DNA of 64,000 nucleotides from Paralithodes platypus (GCA_032716605.1 CM064505.1:46354378-46418377), one strand, 5' to 3'. Shown: positions 11,505 to 64,000, counted from the first letter of the stretch. Program-made: numbers and translations. The notes: generated from the sequence alone by a model not told the origin.

Positions 11505-12105
11505 CTCGGTTCACACATACACGAATTAACGTCCCGTCCGGCCCCGACCTCTTAATTCGCCTGCAAACGGGCAAGGACACCAGCAAAATCGCCTATGGAC
11601 GGTACAGGGATGTGTGGTGTCGCCAGCACACGGGAGGGGGGACAGGAGGCGGCGACCATTTTGTGCATGCATAAAATGGTCGGTGTGGGCCGGGGCAACT
11701 GCCACAAAACATGTCAGGCCGGGACACACATGGGAGCATTCGGCGTCTAGATGCCAACTGGGGGGGTCTAGACGCCGACAAATGGGATGAGAACGGTGGC
11801 AAAATACCGTTGGAAGGAGAGTCGGCGATGTGGCACCGTCGCGTCACGTGAGCTGGTGATACCTTACGTCCGTGTACCGACCATAAGCGATTTTGCCGGC
11901 GTCCCTGCTCATTTGCAGGCGAATAAGGGGTCGGGGACGGACGGAACGTTAATTCGTGCATGTGTGAACCGAGCAAAAGGGGTCGGGGACGGACGGGATG
12001 TTAATTCGTGCATGTGTACCATAGGGCCTCCAGATTGATGCCGTCCTGCTTATTTTTTTGGTCGTGGCCGGACGGGACGTTAATTCGTGCATGTGTGAAC
12101 CGAGC
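11505..12105. mobile_element. Foldback-type MITE with nested hairpins and duplicated terminus
   Basis: The left arm 11505-11595 and right arm 11887-11977 are inverted copies (cgaattaacgtcccgtccgg versus ggacggaacgttaattcg; gcgattttgccggcgtccct). Inside are three hairpins: CGACCATTTT/AAAATGGTCG, CGGCGTCTAGA/TCTAGACGCCG and AACGGT/ACCGTT. The right terminus is repeated twice more downstream (about 11980-12020 and 12060-12105). There is no coding capacity. Sequence 11272-11504 and 12106-12368 shows nothing recognisable. Confidence 0.7.
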
Positions 12106-12368
12106 TTTATGTATTTATCTCAGCCCTGCTCATTATAGCCATCATCCTGCACCCCTGAGGCCCTCTACAAACATGAGTGACCCAAAGATGCACTGATATC
12201 ACTATGTAGATTGATACATGTGCTTTCTGCTTGGTCATTCTCCGTCCACAGTCCATAACCTCTGACTCGCTCTCTCGTGTGAAAACTTTTTGATTCTCGC
12301 CGGAAAATTTACGGCAACGATTCCCCTGTCCTCCCCGCAGAATGGAAACTGAAAATTACCGTGTGAAC

Positions 12369-12695
12369 AGGCCTTAACACAGAGCCCTGGTGGACTCCGA
12401 CACAAACTGTAAACTCCTCACAATGTACACCTTTCGCCCTCACTGCCGTTCGTGAGTCCTTGTAGGCTTGTACATCTTCATTATTACACGCACCAGGCTC
12501 TCCTGTAGGCCAAGTTTTCTCATAGCCCACTGCACAACTTCTCTGGGCACCCTATCAAAGGCCTTCTCCAGGTCTACAAACACAAGATACAGATCCCTAT
12601 CTTTAAGTAGATATCTTTCCTGCAACTGCCTAACAATGAAGATAGCGTCGATTGTGCCACCTCCTGGCATGAAACCGAACCATTAGTTTGGTGAT
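12369..12695 (-). pseudogene. LINE reverse transcriptase fragment
   Basis: The - strand reads GGGTIDAIFIVRQLQERYL then DLYLVFVDLEKAFDRVPREV (RT motif A with Asp) and, after a frameshift near 12440, VGVHQGSVLRP (usually GVxQGSVLSP). It is a short decayed internal fragment; the C-terminal piece at 50018-50400 may belong to the same family. Confidence 0.75.
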
Positions 12696-12928
12696 TATTG
12701 TAACACCTTTCGTCCCATTTCTTTGCCGGTATTAAGACCTCTTGTGCCACTTAGGTGTCAAATTTGTCCTGGCGAGCAATAACGAGCCTGTAATTTAGTA
12801 CAGGTAGGACATATCTCTACTGAAAATATATATATATTTTTTTTTTTATTATTATTTTTTTTTAGCTTGATAGAGGTCTAAGGAGCAACCTATAAAAACA
12901 ACAACTTAATACTGAATTAACTTTTCAG

Positions 12929-54865
<41,937 letters not shown>

Positions 54866-54911
54866 TTTTAAGTGCCGTGTAAAGGGGGCTGGGGGGGGGC
54901 TTGTAATGTCA

Positions 54912-55335
54912 GCAGTTGTTGTTGTTGTTGTTGTTGTTGTTCCCCAAGCTGCCTGGCCGAACAGCCCCAAGGCCCCGAGTAAGGCCAAGGCCATAAACGA
55001 GCGCCCCCACAGAACCCTCCCTGCCGACCACAATAAAGCCTGGGTGACCGAAGCCACTCCATGGCGGGGAGCTGAGAGGGTGCGTAAACGCCCGGGAAAC
55101 CAAAGCCCCACCCAGGGCCCTGTGCCCCTCAGCAATTATGAAGAGAAAGTTGAGGGGCAAAGGAATAATGTGACGCTTTAGCTTCCAATCTTGGTAGATT
55201 GGGAGGTCAATCCACGGAAGAGACGCCGTCACTTGAGATTTAGAAAATATATAAGTAAAAGGAACAGTCAGAGTAAGCTATGGGTATGGCAGAGATCGCT
55301 CAGGTCTCACTCTGATAGACCAGCCCATCGCCAGC
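54912..55335 (-). mobile_element. SINE-like family, full copy in the PTP 3' flank
   Basis: (GTT)n, ccccaagctgcctggccgaa, to ctatgggtatggcagagatc and gaccagcccatcgcc. It begins about 47 bp after the phosphatase stop codon, so it may lie within the 3' UTR. Confidence 0.8.
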
Positions 55336-56199
55336 AGTTGTGGCAGACTACTTAGACGGAAATATGATGCATAAAATCGCTTGAGCTAACAGCCCAAGGT
55401 AAGTACTTCTCTTGGTCTAGTGGTGAGAGTGTTAGTCTTGTTAAGGGGCTCTCACAATGGCATATTTTCCGTCGTCCTTCATCAAAACCACGATTTGCGT
55501 GGTCCTTCATCTTCTTTTCCGTGGTCATTTCGGGAGCCCACGATTTCCCAAAGAGACTGGGAAACAGAGAGAGTGCATAGGAGAGGGGTGTCTTCCTATG
55601 TATTTTATTAATAAAAAGGTGACTATAAATGTTGCCAACTACCCTTTTCAACATATTTTATCAGCGCCATCTATTGCAGGGTTCCAGAATTACTCCAAGT
55701 GATTAAATCTACGGATGTATCCGTTCATTCAGCGCCTTAACACTTCTGAGAACAGTATCATTAAAATGCTACAAACTCCAAGCATAGTGTACACCTCTAG
55801 GATCCAGGCACACTGGAGGAAGTTGCTCTATATTTAACCTTAAGTAATGATTTCAGGTCTGTTACTCTACAGAATTAGCATACCGGTACTGAACCTCATA
55901 GTGCAGTACAGTACTGGTATTCCTATACTGTACTGTAGCAATATACTGTACCGGAAGCTAAATGATGTGAGGCATGGTACTGTACACAATTAGGACAGTG
56001 GTTTTGGTAACACAGTAGTTTGATGATCACTGTTTTTGGTTGAGGCAGTGCTGTGAACTACATGATAGCAAGCTGGGTATTATTTAATTTCTTTTTATTT
56101 TATGTAGCCTATGTACAGTAGCTTATATATATTTATGTTACTGTAAGGTATATATGGACCCCAGTATGGTCCCCTCTGTACTGTGTGAGTCTGAAATAG

Positions 56200-56252
<53 letters not shown>

Positions 56253-56560
56253 CCATTCTCCGTTTATGTTTATTACGTACCCTTCTCTCTCTCGCTCTTT
56301 CTCTCTCTCTATATATATATATAGTTTTTGTTTTTTTACCAAAGTTTGAGTGTGGCTGTGTGTATTTCCAAGTTAGTAACTGTTATATTACAATGACTTT
56401 TTCTTCAATTGAGATTATTGTTATTCATATACATACATTCAATGTTAATACATTTACAGTCAATAGGCCTATCAAATAATCATCAACAGCTTTCATGATT
56501 CATTGCAAACCATCTCCTTATCCTCAAGATCAACAGACAACCACAGCCTCCTTAGCTCAT
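55336..56560. other. 3' flank without recognised gene
   Basis: Contains an (ATT)n tract (56203-56252) and TA-rich stretches. No protein or RNA gene was recognised. Confidence 0.6.
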
Positions 56561-56564
56561 CAGT

Positions 56565-56632
56565 CCTTACCAAGCTAAACCAAGCCTCCGTGATGACTCA
56601 TCACGAAGGCTTGGTTCAGCTTGGTAGTAAGG
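56565..56632. repeat. Strong hairpin, about 30-bp stem
   Basis: CCTTACCAAGCTAAACCAAG...CGTGAT and ATCACG...CTTGGTTCAGCTTGG pair around the 5-nt loop gactc, with two mismatches and a 3-nt bulge. Confidence 0.75.
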
Positions 56633-56699
56633 TATGTAATTAACCCCTTCTATACCGGCGACGTCTTTTAATTTTATTCTGGCTCCTACTAGGCCTAAT

Positions 56700-57117
56700 A
56701 GTGGTGATGGGCTGGCCTATCAGAAGTGAGAACTGAGCGATCTCTGCCATACCCATAGCTTACTCTGACTGTTCCTTTTACTTATATATTTTCTAGATCT
56801 CAAGTGACGGCGTCTCTTCCGTGGATTGACCTCCCAATCTACCAAGATTGGAAGCCAAAGCGTCACATTTTTCCTTTGCCCCTCAACTTTCTCTTCATAA
56901 TTGCTGAGGGGCACAGGGCCCTGTGTGGGGCTTTGGTTTCCCGGGCGTTTCTGCACCCTCCTCAGCTCCCCGCCATGAGTGGCCTCGGTCACCCAGGCTT
57001 TATTGTGGTCGGCGGGGAGGGTTCTGTGGGGGCGCTCGGTTATGGCCTTGACCTTGCTCGGGGCCTTGGGGCTGTTCGGCCAGGCAACTTGGGGAACAAC
57101 AACAACAACAACAACAA
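56700..57117 (+). mobile_element. 418-bp SINE-like element with 11-bp target duplication
   Basis: Bounded by ctaggcctaat at 56689-56699 and 57118-57128. It starts agtggtgatgggctggccta and ends gttcggccaggcaacttggg followed by (AAC)n. Its last 80 bp match the end of the LINE at 58500-59345, including coding-level similarity (GLFGQAA). Confidence 0.87.
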
Positions 57118-57165
57118 CTAGGCCTAATCGATTTTATTCACTTTAGGAAGGATCTTTAGCAATTA

Positions 57166-58500
57166 TAAGAACATAACATAAGAACATAAGAAAATGGGAG
57201 TCTGCAGAAAGCCGATTGGCCTAAGCAAGGCAGATCCCTGTCCCACACAACCCCAATTCAATTACAAAGCCCAATTATAGGCTCAACACTCTAATACCCT
57301 GAGGATCATCTTACCAAAACGGTTAGAGATTAACGCAGGATTATGGGGGTCTGCAGAGCGGTGATTGGCCCAACCCGGCTGATCCCCCTTCACACCCAAC
57401 CCTTCTCGTCCATATGCTTATCCAATTTTATCTTAAAGCTCCCTACCGTTTTAGATCCCACTATAGCACTTGGTAGTCCATTCCACCCATCTACAACTCT
57501 GTTACCAAACCAATATTTGCCTATATCTTTTCTGAAACAAAATTTATCTAATTTGAAACCATTGGTACGAGTTCTTTCGCTATCACTGAGCTTTAGTACA
57601 TTTGTCATGTCCCCTTTGTTAATCCCACTAACCCACTTGAACACCTCTATCATATCCCCTCTAACTCTGCGTCTCTCTAACGAATGTAAACCTAATTTCT
57701 TAAACCTTTCTTCATACGGAAGATTTATAATATTATGGATCATTTTTGTCATTCTACGCTGTAATAATAATAATAATCTTCTGGTTACTTATATAGCGCC
57801 CGTATCTCCTCCTTCGAGGATTCACAAGCGCTTGGCTTTCTTTAGTCTACCAGAGACCATTACCCATCCCCCTTGCTCATGGGGAGATGGTAACCGCCGG
57901 CTGTATCCCAGAAAAACTTTTCAATCTGAGCGGGGATTGAACGCGAGACCTTCAAGATGGGAATCAGGCACGCTACCAACTGAGCCAGCCGGACGGACGT
58001 TCTGTACTCTCTCCAATGAATCTATGTCCATTCTGTAATAAGGACACCAAAATTGGACAGCATAATCCATATGGGGTCTCACTAATGACAAGTAAAGTTT
58101 TAAGATAACATCAGCAGTTGTTACTCACACTCCTAGAGATGAACCCGAGAATCCTGTTTACCTTATTACGAACGCTTATACACTGTTTTCTAGGCTTCAA
58201 ATCATTGCTAACAAACACACCTAGATCTTTCTCGCAGTCTGAATTTTCTAATTCTAAATTAGCTAGTTTATATTTAACATTTGTTTGCATCTTCCCTATC
58301 TTTAATACCTTGCATTTGTCAATGTTAAACTTCATCTGCCAATTTACTGACCATTCATGTAAGGTATCTAGATCCCTTTGGAGGCACTCTATATCGCTAT
58401 CTGAATCAATTGATCTCCCCATTTTGGTATCGTCTGCGAATTTACTTATCCTACTAGTTATACCTAAATCTAGGTCAGTTATACCTAAATCTAGGTCAAA
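57166..58500 (-). pseudogene. CR1-like LINE 3' half, split by a tRNA SINE
   Basis: The - strand reads DIECLQRDLDTLHEWSVNWQ, MKFNIDKCKVLKIGK, EKDLGVFVSNDLKP (58422-58111), then after the SINE LPYEERFKKLGLHSLERRRV, GDMIEVFKWVSGINKGD and RVVDGWNGLPSAIV (57752-57390). The 3' end carries an acataagaa-type repeat (57160-57190). Frameshifts and missing parts make it inactive. Confidence 0.8.
57762..57998 (-). mobile_element. tRNA-derived SINE inserted in CR1-like LINE
   Basis: The - strand head ccgtccggctggctcagttg...cgcgttcaatccccgctcag, body ccccatgagcaagggggatg, tail gaatcctcgaaggaggagat and (ATT)n. A full copy of the family at 53842-54570. Confidence 0.8.
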
Positions 58501-59345
58501 TAAGGCTTCGAACTATCTCGATCAACCCTTTTAACAACCCTCACACAAAATTTGGACACAACAAAGAAACTACCACCACAGTATATAAACAATACATAAG
58601 ATCAGTGATGGAATACGCAAGCCCAGCCTGGGCTTCTAACCTAGCTGAAACACATCATAAGACCTTACAGACTATTCAAAACAAAGCCCTGAAGATCATT
58701 ACAGGCTGCACAGCTACTGCACCCACAGATCACCTACATCAAGAAACCAAAATCCTCAAAGTCAAAGACCATCTGGACATGAGAGGCACTCAATTCCTGG
58801 CAGCAGCCTCCACGAACCAAGACCACCCACTAAACTACATGGCAACACACCCACAGACACCAAGAAATATCAAAACAACACCCAGCACACGGTATCACAC
58901 ACAATTATTGTCCTCTCTCCCTCCCTGCCCACCCCGAACCAACATCCAGAAGCACATCCATACTCATATCTCTCACCGATCCATCCACTCACTCACAGAC
59001 AACACACAGCTGCATGCACGACCTCCCGAAATCCATCCTTCCGAATCCTCCCTTCCTCGCGAGGACAGAGTCCACCTGGCCAGGCTGAGATGCGGACACC
59101 ATCCAGCTCTCCTGAGCTATCAGAAGAGATTGGATGACTCCGTTGTCGACGCCTGCCCGGGATGTAACACAGCACCCCATACCATTAAACACATCATAGA
59201 AGACTGCATTTCACACAACCACTTACGCCAACAACACAATCTACACTCAATGAGAGCTCTGTGGGAAAGCCCGATCGTGGCCATGGCCTTTCTCAGGGAC
59301 TCGGGGCTGTTCGGCCAGGCAGCTTAGGGAACAACAACAACAACA
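58500..59345 (+). pseudogene. LINE ORF2 C-terminal part, SINE partner
   Basis: The open frame reads RSVMEYASPAWASNLAETHH, LQTIQNKALKIITGCTA, DRVHLARLRCGHHPALLSYQ, then a zinc-knuckle-like CPGCNTAPHTIKHIIEDC, and ends GLFGQAA-stop before (AAC)n. The order is typical of the C-terminus of non-LTR retrotransposons. 5' truncated; the RT core is absent. The 3' end is shared with the SINE family. Confidence 0.83.
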
Positions 59346-59667
59346 ACCCTTTTAACTACCCCAGATCCTTTCTAAGCTTCATAAAATTGTCTAAATATTG
59401 CTAGAATAAAATATAAGTATATGAATGAAGGCGGTGCTGGTTGGGAGGAGGGGCGTCGACTGACTAGGGACAGAGGTGCATGGGGGCGGTTCATTCGTGG
59501 CCATCCCTTCGGGGATCACGGCGTCAGGCAATAGATAGATAGATACGTCGCCGGTACAGAAGGGGTTAATGGAGTATTGTTCACATTTCAGTGTACTTTT
59601 GGAGTGCTTTTGCATATCAGTGTACTCTGTAATCATTGTAATCAGAATGACTATGGCTGATATGGTG

Positions 59668-61678
59668 CAGGCTGAGAAATTAGTGTTACGGATCTACTTG
59701 CCCCGGGCTAGTGACTTCTGAAACTCACTTGCCCTGACATATTTTGTACTTGCCCTTATACATTTATTTATTTTTCACTCGTTAAGTACCACAAACATGC
59801 CACCAGCTTCTATAAATTGCCTATTTTATGTCCACAGTACTTATTGAGTTTTGGAAAACTCATACATTACTAATTTTTTGGAAATAACAATAGTATTTTA
59901 TATGGCAAATGACCTACAGTAGATGTGTGTGAATTTGTTTTGTTTTTGTGTGTTTGTTGTTTTCTGTTGTGTTTTGTGTTGTCCCTGTTCTTGCTCTGTC
60001 TTGAGTCAGCCCCCCCAAAAAAAAACAAAAAAAAACAAAACAAAAAACATAATAAAATAAAAGAAAAAATAGGAAAAGTGGGGATTGGGCATGAGTAAAT
60101 AGATAGATAGATAGATAGACGTTGATGGTAAAACATTGAATATATGAGGAGGACATTAAAGGTTTCCATTTAATAACCTAATTAAACCTCTCCCATTCCG
60201 GGATGCGCAGGTCTCTTCAATATAAACGTTTGTTCTCCAATATCCCTCCTCTTCTCGGTACTACCACTTTATCCCTTCACTCCAATATAAATTGTTATGA
60301 ATAATCCTTCTACAGTTCCTTTGGTAAGGCTTTGTTTTTGCACCACGTTCCAGTACCTCATTATCATATGGCTATGTGGCCTCCTCTACATTTCTAGGAA
60401 CAGGCAGCAGGGATACAGCGAACAAAATTTCTAGGAACAGGCAGCCTTAGTCTATGCCATATTTTTATTGAATCACATTATAAATTCATAGTTCATTATT
60501 GATGTATACCGAGGAGAGACAGTGTTTACGGCTATACTGAATATGAAACCACAACACTGACTTAAGACAGATATGTTTGTCTGTTAAATTGTCTGTTACA
60601 GCAAAATTCTGATAATTCGAACACGGATAATCCAAAATCCCAATAGCCCGGATTTTTTAAGATAGAAATTAATAACATTAAGATGGGGAAAAATATATAA
60701 CATAATTAAAATGCACGCCACTATCTACAAAGTGGAGACATGCTTAGGTGCAGGCGATGCTAATTGCTACCCCTGCAACTAGCATCTATCGATTTACATG
60801 AATTATCGTATTCTATTTTGTATTAATTTCACCACAACACCAAACACCTCCAATGAAATTAATGAAAGCATATATGTGATCCACCAGGATTCGAACCCGG
60901 GTTATCACACACAGATTTTTAGACACCTTAACCATTACACCACCAAGACGGTTAAAGGTTTATGCACACGCCTACGACTTATTATCCATTCTCGAATACT
61001 GGATATTAATCTAATCATGTTCATATTCCCACCGCACTATGGTAGCCTAATGTTTAAGTGAGAGGAAGGAATATTCATGGGGAACAGATCATTTTAGAAC
61101 ATTTTATAACACATTGACCAGAGACCAACAACTATGCAACCAACACCATCTACAAGCTTAACAAGTATCCCCAATTCAGTTCAAGTTCGTAACATTACGA
61201 AATTCACGGCAAAGTAATAACATAAAATCTTAGGCCATGTTATTATAGGATTTACACGGCTACATTTAGCCTAACTTGTTTCAATTTTCCTGATTTTGTT
61301 ATATTTATCTGTTTATTGAACTTGTTTATGTTATTGTATCCGATATACATCAATATTGACAGTATAGAATTCGAAAACCGATCAGCTGTTTAATGTTTAC
61401 TGTTTACTTAGGGTCACCGTACACCGAGTAGCATTGGTCTCAGACTCTGTCTACTGAAGGGTTACCGCAGCGATGTTTTCCTACATTAATTATATACCGG
61501 TATTTGATATTATATGATTACTATTATTTATTTTATTGAAGCGTTATGTAAGGAAGTATTACAAACAATATACTTGTCCCCCGGGCAACTGCCGGGCAGA
61601 CTAACATTGAAAATCACTGGCCCGGCTACATATCCAGGCTAGTCCGGGCTGCCGGGCTATACCTAATTTCCCAGCCTG
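59668..61678. mobile_element. Candidate 2-kb non-autonomous DNA transposon (hAT-like ends)
   Basis: The left end CAGGCTGAGAAATTAG and right end complement CAGGCTGGGAAATTAG are inverted, with further weak matches inward. Flanks atatggtg and atattatgg are only partly alike, so the target duplication is unclear. It includes an interspersed repeat (59915-60015) and a tRNA-like SINE (60690-60960). No transposase is seen. Confidence 0.45.
60690..60960 (-). mobile_element. tRNA-headed SINE
   Basis: The - strand reads tcttggtggtgtaatggtta...taacccgggttcgaatcctg, with a good B-box. The acceptor and anticodon arms are irregular, so it is a SINE head; the tail shares ttcattaattt with 51400-51590. Confidence 0.6.
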
Positions 61679-61876
61679 ATATTATGGTGATAGCAAACAA
61701 GTTACATGTGTGTCTACAGACTCTGCAAGAGACACGTGTACACCATTGCAGGAAAGGGAATGGAACGGGAGTCCATGTACGCAGCCGGATCCCTTACCCT
61801 CTGCTCATATGCGAAAATGTAAGCCCCCTTGGCCCTGCCCACTGCCCAAAATATACAAATATTATATTAGATTAGA

Positions 61877-61908
61877 ACCTAACTTAACCTAACCTAACCT
61901 AACCCTAA
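61877..61908 (+). repeat. Interstitial (TTAGG)n-type tract
   Basis: cctaacctaacctaaccc is four to five units of the complement of TTAGG, the common arthropod telomere repeat; it is followed by a taata-type repeat to 61928. Confidence 0.7.
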
Positions 61909-61962
61909 TATAATATAATATAATATAACATAACACAAATAACAAAATAAAATTATAAAATA

Positions 61963-62045
61963 CACTAGATCCGAGTGGGATCGAACACTGGTTTATCAGT
62001 GTCAGGGGCGGGAGCTTTACCGACTGAGCTACGGAGTGACCTGGC
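61963..62045 (-). repeat. tRNA-like sequence
   Basis: The - strand reads ccgtagctcagtcggtaaag...accagtgttcgatcccac, with A- and B-box-like elements. The arms do not fold as a standard tRNA. Confidence 0.45.
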
Positions 62046-62125
62046 AGAAACGGGTTGAAGGCTATATTTAGACGCGGTTGGGCAGCGGTGTAAAGTCAGT
62101 GAAAATAGGCTAGCCTAAACAGATC

Positions 62126-62271
62126 GGATGCGGAAATACCCTGAGCCGACCAGGCCAATTGGGATATCTCTATTGGTCTAACTGGAAAGGTGTCTGCCTC
62201 ACAACCCAAGGGTCGAGAGTTCGTGCCCCCAGCAGGGCTTGATATTTTCGTGAGGCTATTTCCGCATCTAA
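62126..62271 (+). repeat. tRNA-Val-like sequence between short inverted repeats
   Basis: gatgcggaaata (about 62128) and tatttccgcatc (about 62259) enclose attggtctaactggaaaggt-gtctgcctcacaa, which has a CAC anticodon-like loop and a gagttcgtgcccc B-box-like part. Confidence 0.5.
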
Positions 62272-62379
62272 CAAAGTTTAGGTGTGCTGGTAAAATTGTT
62301 CAGATGGTTGAGAGTAAGATCGGAGCTCCATAAATCCTCTTTCGGGTATGGTGTAAAAATCTATTCCTACAGGGATTCC

Positions 62380-64000
62380 TACAGGCCTGTGCGGGCGGGG
62401 AAGGGGAGTGATAGAAGGTATGTATATACTGTTTAAAAAGATATGGAACGAAGAGAGAGTCCCTAGCAAATGGAATGAAAGAGTGACCCTGTTACATAAG
62501 GGCGGGTACAAGAGCAAGAGTGAGCTAAAAAAAACTATCGCCCAATCAGTCTGACTGACACAGTAGGGAAGGTGTTCTGTGGGATCATGAACGAGAGGTT
62601 AAAAGAGATGTGAGAGGAATAAGGTGATGGGAGAAGAGCAAAATGGGTTCAGGAAAGACAGAAGAGGTGAAGACAACATGTTCGTGATAAGGGAGGTGAT
62701 AGAGAAGTGGAATAAAAGTGGAAAGAAGGGATACATAGCGTTTCTGGACATAGAGAAAGCATATGACAGGGTGAATAGGTATAAGATGAGTAAGGTGTTG
62801 GAGAAGGTGGGAATAAGCAAGAAGGTTATGATCATAATAAAGAGTATGTATGAGAGCACAAGAGGGAAATACAGTCTGAGAGACATCGAGACGGAATTGG
62901 TGAAGAGCAAAAGAGGAGTGAGACAGGGCTGTGTACTATCACTGTGGCTATTTGGGATGTATACTGAGGAGTTGGGAAGACGGGAATAGGGATCCATGTG
63001 GGAGAGAGGGTACTGAACATATTGATGTACGCCGACGATGTGGTAATTATGAGCGAAAGTAAAGAAGACCTGCAAACTCTGCTAGATGTGGTGACTAAGT
63101 ACGGTGAGGATTTCAATGTTAATTTCAGTAGCGAAAAGATTCAAGTGCTTGTGGTGAATGGAGGCGCAGAAGACGAGGATGAAACCTGGTCGCTTGGTGG
63201 TAGGACTATAAGGAGAGTAAGGGAATATAAATACCTGGAAATGATAATGGACGAGAAAGGGTGCGATAGAACCAAGAATGCGAGGTTGTCAAGAGTGAAT
63301 CAGTGGGTGGGAAGGCTGGGCAGTGTAGCAAGGACAAGAGCAAATAAGTATGAAGTGGTGAGAGGAGTATGGAAGGGAATGGCTGTACCGAGTCTGATGT
63401 ATGGGCTAGAAACCATGAAATGGACGGCGAATGACCTGGCGAAAATGGAGGTGACCCAAAACAAAATTGGTAGAATGGCCCTGGGTGCCGACAAGCTCGC
63501 GGCAGTGGAGGCCGTGAGAGAAGCAGGGTGGAGCTCCTTCGCCGAAAGAATAGCGAAGGGAACGCTGAGATACAGGGTAAGACTAGAAAGAATGGACGAG
63601 AACAGATGGGCACGGAAGGTGTATGAATGGACAAAGGAGGAGAGCAAGTGGAATAGGATGTGTGATAAGAAAATAGAGGAGCATGGGATGCGTGGAATAA
63701 TGATGGGTGAGAGTATGAGAACGTGGAGCTCAGGGAAGTGGAAAAATGAGATAAACACGCGGGTCCAAGATAAGGGTAGGGACGAGTGGATGGAAAGAAT
63801 GAGGCAAAAGAGTTCGCTAGACTGGTATATGGCAAAGAATAGTCCAAGAAGTGAACCTTTCTATGATGGTAGTATGGGGAGCGAGTTGCTGTTAGGGCGC
63901 GAACCAAATCCCTGGAGGTGAACAACCGGACATACAGGTGGAACAATGAGGGTAGTAGAATATGTAGAATGTGCGACGGGGGAAGGGATGAGACCATCGA
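62380..64000 (+). pseudogene. LINE reverse transcriptase, frameshifted, runs off window
   Basis: The pieces in order are WNEERVPSKWNERVTLLHKG, YRPISLTDTVGKVF (after an A-run frameshift near 62531), EEQNGFRKDRRGEDNMF, GYIAFLDIEKAYDRVNRYKM, RGVRQGC, then after a frameshift near 62985 ILMYADDVVIMSESKEDLQ and a long C-terminus to 63921. A last frame gives ICRMCDGGRDET, the start of a zinc knuckle. RT Asp residues (FLDIEKAYD, YADD) are intact, but the reading frame is broken at least three times. Confidence 0.82.

Larger units (their letters stand above)
56640..59569. mobile_element. TTAA MITE split by nested SINE and LINE insertions
   Basis: The ends TTAACCCCTTCTATACCGGC (56640) and the complement of ccggtacagaaggggttaa (59551-59569) match. 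MITE arms are at 56640-56699, 57118-57160 and 59346-59569. Between them lie a SINE (56700-57117) and LINE sequence (57166-59345), which itself contains a tRNA SINE. Confidence 0.75.

Noticed and set aside
57080..57121. Asn-, Gln- or Leu-repeat peptides (poly-N and poly-Q-like tails)
   Set aside because: They are translations of the (AAC)n/(GTT)n tails of the SINE family.
62624..63921. An intact LINE ORF at the window end
   Set aside because: At least three frameshifts or stops (near 62531, 62985 and 63921) break it.

Overview
This is eukaryotic DNA, most likely from an arthropod and plausibly a decapod crustacean. The basis is spliced coding exons with GT/AG introns, CR1-like LINEs, DIRS retrotransposons, tRNA- and 5S-derived repeats, TTAA-flanked MITEs and a short (TTAGG)n tract. 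No bacterial or organellar gene organisation is present.

The only host gene recognised is the 3' part of a receptor-type protein tyrosine phosphatase on the + strand. Nine exons (12929-13011, 25035-25178, 25997-26107, 27107-27236, 36154-36740, 36978-37103, 45358-45515, 51785-51920, 54794-54865) join in phase and encode about 515 residues. They cover most of catalytic domain D1, with intact WPD and HCSAGIGRTG motifs, then a degenerate D2 and a stop codon. The ectodomain, the transmembrane segment and the start of D1 lie upstream of the window.

Most of the rest is nested transposable elements. Five DIRS-type tyrosine-recombinase retrotransposons dominate. Copy A (1-2744, +, cut by the window edge) and copy C (13201-22820, +) form one subfamily. 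Copies B (2865-11271, -), D (27545-35904, -) and E (37423-45071, -) form a second. Each has inverted terminal repeats, an internal complementary region (ICR) holding copies of both termini, and remnants of RT/RNase H/methyltransferase-like sequence and tyrosine recombinase; B to E also retain a Gag-like region. All are frameshifted. Copies D and E sit in phosphatase introns, antisense to the gene, and C sits in another intron in the sense direction. B is antisense upstream of the first visible exon.

Smaller elements are nested in these or fill the remaining introns and 3' flank. They include a near-complete CR1-like LINE (about 45.7-49.7 kb), several broken LINEs (12.4, 21.1, 23.5-24.8, 50.2, 57.2-58.5, 58.5-59.3 and 62.4-64 kb), and a roughly 418-bp SINE-like family that shares its 3' tail with the LINE at 58.5-59.3 kb. 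There are also tRNA-headed SINEs, a poly(A) retroposon inserted in both B and D, a retroposed 5S rRNA copy in E, and several TTAA-flanked MITEs. The most striking stack is a TTAA MITE at 56640-59569 that contains a SINE with an 11-bp target duplication and two LINE fragments, one of which holds another SINE.

The DIRS copies carry the most unusual signals: loss of the catalytic Asp in RT motifs A and C in all three B/D/E copies although their recombinase motifs survive, a conserved ACGTTGGA core at termini and ICR, covarying terminal hairpins, and a cluster of CCCGCAAATTTGCGGG palindromes upstream of gag.
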